The notes under the pieces are model-generated. The model searched no databases and was not told where the DNA came from. It was given only the letters and a program-made list of their open reading frames with translations. Positions 5,270 to 7,577 of a stretch of 7,577 bases of DNA are shown piece after piece. Origin of the DNA: Oscillospiraceae bacterium (lineage in GTDB: Bacteria; Bacillota; Clostridia; Oscillospirales; Acutalibacteraceae); NCBI GenBank assembly GCA_003520555.1, contig DOUO01000138.1:1-7577 (forward strand). Direction: 5' to 3'. The stretch's first letter is position 1, and every line of letters starts with the position of its first letter. The translations under genes and the position numbers were made by a program.

Positions 5270-7577
5270 ACATTAAAACTCTTTTGCTTTTGACCTGCTT
5301 TTTGCCGTTTGCGTTGGTAACGGAATACTTTTTGCATTTCATCAGCTCTTGTCTGCCCTTTTCGCTGCGTGTGTAAATTACGCGGTAATCCCCGGCGGTT
5401 TTGTTCAGCAGCGCCGCGAAATATTCCGCGTTTTCCTTTTTGTTTCCGACCGCCGACGGACACGCAAAGCTTGCCGTATCGTCACTGCCCTTGCGTATAA
5501 TATAACGCGGATTGTCAATGGGGGACAGCATTTCGGACAAAGCGCGGTTAAATACGCTTTTTTCCTGAGACGTTGCGTTTTCAAGCGCAACCGACGGAAT
5601 TGCGCTTGAGCTTTGAATAAATACGGGTTTGCAGTTTCCCGAGTTCAGCGCGCCTGATTTTTTAAGTGTTTCGCACAAGGCTTCACTAAGTATTTTTATA
5701 TTGCCCGCCGCCGATGACATTTCCCGGGCTTTTTTCATTTTTGCCGCAAAAACCGGGAAGCCTATTGCCGCGGTAAGGACCGACAAAACAATTCTTAACC
5801 AAAGCGGTAAAAACAGCATAATGTTTATAATTACAAGCAGCGCGATTGTTATAAGCAGAGCTCTTATCGCGCCGGAAAAGCTTTTGCCGGCAAACACAAG
5901 AGGAACAGACTCAAGGTCTGTCGTGTCCGCGATTTGCGGAGAATTGCCGGCTGCGGTGAACGCCGCGTCCCACCGCTTTTTCATCGTTTCACGGTCTGCG
6001 GCAAGCGCGTACATACCGCGGTTGATGTTTTGTATTCCGTTTTCGTCAAACGGAGGTTTAATTATGTCAAGGCGGTCTGTGCCGCTTTCAATAACGTTGC
6101 TGTTGTAGGCAGGAGCCAAAAAGGTGTCAAAGCGGCGAATTACCGTATCCCAGTCGGTTCCGTTAAGACCTTGGCTGTAATCGCCTTCGCGGTCAAGGGT
6201 AACAAGGTGGAAAATGTTTGAAGCCTTGCCGGGGTCGTTTTTGTCGGTGCGTATCGCCCGTCCGCGCATTTGGTTGGACAGCATAAAGCTGCCTACAAAG
6301 CTTGCCAAAATCAGCGAATTAATGCACGGTGAATCCCAGCCTTCGCCGAGCAGCGACTTTGTGCCGGTAAGCACCCTGAAAAGCCCCTGAGAAAACGCTT
6401 CGGTAACAAGCGCAACCTTATTTTTGTTTGAACCGGAAACGTTGACGCGGCAGTAATCCTTCGCTGCGGTCGGCGTCGCGGTAAAGCCGATTTGCATATT
6501 GTCGGCAATCTTCTTTGCCGCTTCAAGTGATTTTGACGGCAAAATTACCCCTGCACCCGTCAGCACGGCAAGGTCGGGCACGCCGCTTCTGCGGAGGTGC
6601 TCAAAAATCTGAACAGCGCCCATTGAGGTTATTGCCTCGCTTCCGCCCACAAGGTTCATCTGCGACCGGCCGATGAAGTCCGTCAGCACCAAAAGCCTGA
6701 GCTTGTCGCCTGAATTTTTGTTTTCGGCAAGCGCGATATCCGAAATGCTTTTCAGCTTGCCCATTGAGGAAATCAGCGTTTTTTCCGCAAGCTCGGTGTC
6801 GCTGAAGTTAACCCTTCCGCGGTGAATAAGCGAAGCGTTTTTGAGCTTGTATTCAAGCGCCTGACTTATTTCGCCGAAGCGGTTTTTATTGCTTACAATA
6901 AGCTTGCACGCCTGCTCGGTGATTTGGGGGCTTATGTCCCTTACCGATGAAACGTCCGCCTTAATCTGCGGCGGCAGGGCTGAGGTGAGCGAAGGGTTTT
7001 GAAGCTGCGCCAAAGCAAAAAGCGCGATAAATCCGTCATAGTTTTCGTACAGGAAATCCTGATTTATACCGCCTGTCTGCGCGGCGCACTCCTCAACCGC
7101 CTGCGCGAAAAACCGCGTTTGCGGCAGCGTGCTTATAACCTGCGCCGCCTTTTGACGGCGTTCTGTCAAAAGCTTTTGTTCCTCGTCAGTGGGGTAATTG
7201 AAAATTATGTAGTCCTGATGCGGACAAAGCGTTTTCTGCGCGACCAAATGCGGCACAAATATTTCATCGTCTATGTCGCCGCACAAACTGTGGTACGCCT
7301 TCCATTCCGTGGGTGCGCTGTCGTACGGCGGCGTGGCCGTAAGAGCAATCATGGTTACGCTTGAGCCGAGAGCGTTAATAAACGCTTCAAGGGATCGTTG
7401 CCATTCGCTTCGCAAGTGGTGAGCTTCGTCAAGGCAAATGGTGCGGATTCCTGCGCTTTTTATTGTTTTTATAAGGTCAAAGCCCGTGTAGTCTTCATTC
7501 TCGGTGCCTTCGCCGTCCTCGTCCTGCGTGCTGAGCTTTTGTTTGTTCCACGCCGCGTAAAGCGCCTGATAGGTCAC
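5268..7577 (-). CDS. Superfamily 2 DEAD/DEAH helicase with C-terminal membrane hairpin (5' end outside window)
   Basis: The visible 769 residues lack the N-terminus; the frame is still open at the right edge, and motif I (Walker A) must lie beyond it. Numbering from the edge: VTYQAL (1-6) is typical of the stretch before motif II; DEAH (50-53) is motif II, TAT (80-82) motif III, GEGWDSP (412-417) motif V and QMRGRAIR (436-443) motif VI, whose arginines contact ATP. This is a complete ResIII-like ATPase core with a long insert (about 120-260) between the two RecA domains. At about 573-612 a strongly hydrophobic stretch with a central LPLW turn looks like two membrane helices, flanked by KMKKA. 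A domain of about 155 residues follows, with VIYTRSEKGRQELMK and a basic tail (KKQVKSKRVLM). I do not recognise that domain. Nucleic acid translocation or unwinding is known for the family; membrane attachment is inferred. Whether it belongs to a defence or repair system cannot be told, because its upstream partners are out of view. Confidence 0.85.
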   Translation of the reverse strand: MTYQALYAAWNKQKLSTQDEDGEGTENEDYTGFDLIKTIKSAGIRTICLDEAHHLRSEWQRSLEAFINALGSSVTMIALTATPPYDSAPTEWKAYHSLCGDIDDEIFVPHLVAQKTLCPHQDYIIFNYPTDEEQKLLTERRQKAAQVISTLPQTRFFAQAVEECAAQTGGINQDFLYENYDGFIALFALAQLQNPSLTSALPPQIKADVSSVRDISPQITEQACKLIVSNKNRFGEISQALEYKLKNASLIHRGRVNFSDTELAEKTLISSMGKLKSISDIALAENKNSGDKLRLLVLTDFIGRSQMNLVGGSEAITSMGAVQIFEHLRRSGVPDLAVLTGAGVILPSKSLEAAKKIADNMQIGFTATPTAAKDYCRVNVSGSNKNKVALVTEAFSQGLFRVLTGTKSLLGEGWDSPCINSLILASFVGSFMLSNQMRGRAIRTDKNDPGKASNIFHLVTLDREGDYSQGLNGTDWDTVIRRFDTFLAPAYNSNVIESGTDRLDIIKPPFDENGIQNINRGMYALAADRETMKKRWDAAFTAAGNSPQIADTTDLESVPLVFAGKSFSGAIRALLITIALLVIINIMLFLPLWLRIVLSVLTAAIGFPVFAAKMKKAREMSSAAGNIKILSEALCETLKKSGALNSGNCKPVFIQSSSAIPSVALENATSQEKSVFNRALSEMLSPIDNPRYIIRKGSDDTASFACPSAVGNKKENAEYFAALLNKTAGDYRVIYTRSEKGRQELMKCKKYSVTNANGKKQVKSKRVLM
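5742..5861 (-). other. Predicted two-helix membrane hairpin in the helicase
   Basis: The encoded residues (about 573-612 of the visible protein) are almost free of charge over 40 positions. The first run is ALLITIALLVIINIMLFL; after PLWLR the second is IVLSVLTAAIGFPVFAA; KMKK follows. The single Arg in the turn and the positive residues after the second helix suggest that both ends face the cytoplasm. A buried hydrophobic core of a soluble domain is the alternative. Confidence 0.7.

Overview
The window reads as part of a chromosome from an anaerobic, spore-forming, fibre-degrading Clostridia, most likely of the Ruminococcus/Oscillospiraceae type. The reasons are a secreted dockerin protein, a CotF-type spore coat gene pair, a Gram-positive sortase, strong AGGAGG-type ribosome binding sites, and an OhrR very close to the Bacillus protein. 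The genus is an inference. No rRNA, tRNA, CRISPR array, insertion sequence or phage gene is visible.

Left (minus strand, 26-1208): a tightly packed three-gene peroxide-response operon, transcribed as gpx (two-cysteine glutathione-peroxidase-family enzyme), a small TSCPD-domain protein, then ohrR (organic-peroxide-sensing MarR repressor). Two adjacent OhrR-box-like sequences (1253-1282) lie just upstream of the operon's -10 element, so the operon is probably repressed by its own last gene. The usual OhrR target, ohrA, is not in the window.

Middle (plus strand, 1397-4700): a large secreted protein with a signal peptide, a dockerin and a long right-handed beta-helix of the Cthe_2159 carbohydrate-binding kind, closed by a terminator. 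A sortase gene follows, with its own near-consensus promoter and terminator. Both act at the cell surface, but the dockerin protein has no visible sortase motif, so a direct enzyme-substrate link is not supported.

Right: two small coat-type genes (4793-5229, plus strand) converge on the 3' part of a long superfamily 2 helicase gene (5268-7577, minus strand, running off the window). They share a bidirectional terminator. The helicase is the oddest item: after a complete second RecA-like domain it carries a two-helix membrane hairpin and then a C-terminal domain of about 155 residues that I cannot assign.

I did not find a clearly new multi-gene system. The best leads are the membrane-hairpin helicase, the OhrR-controlled Gpx/TSCPD operon with a possible two-cysteine OhrR, and the dockerin-borne beta-helix.
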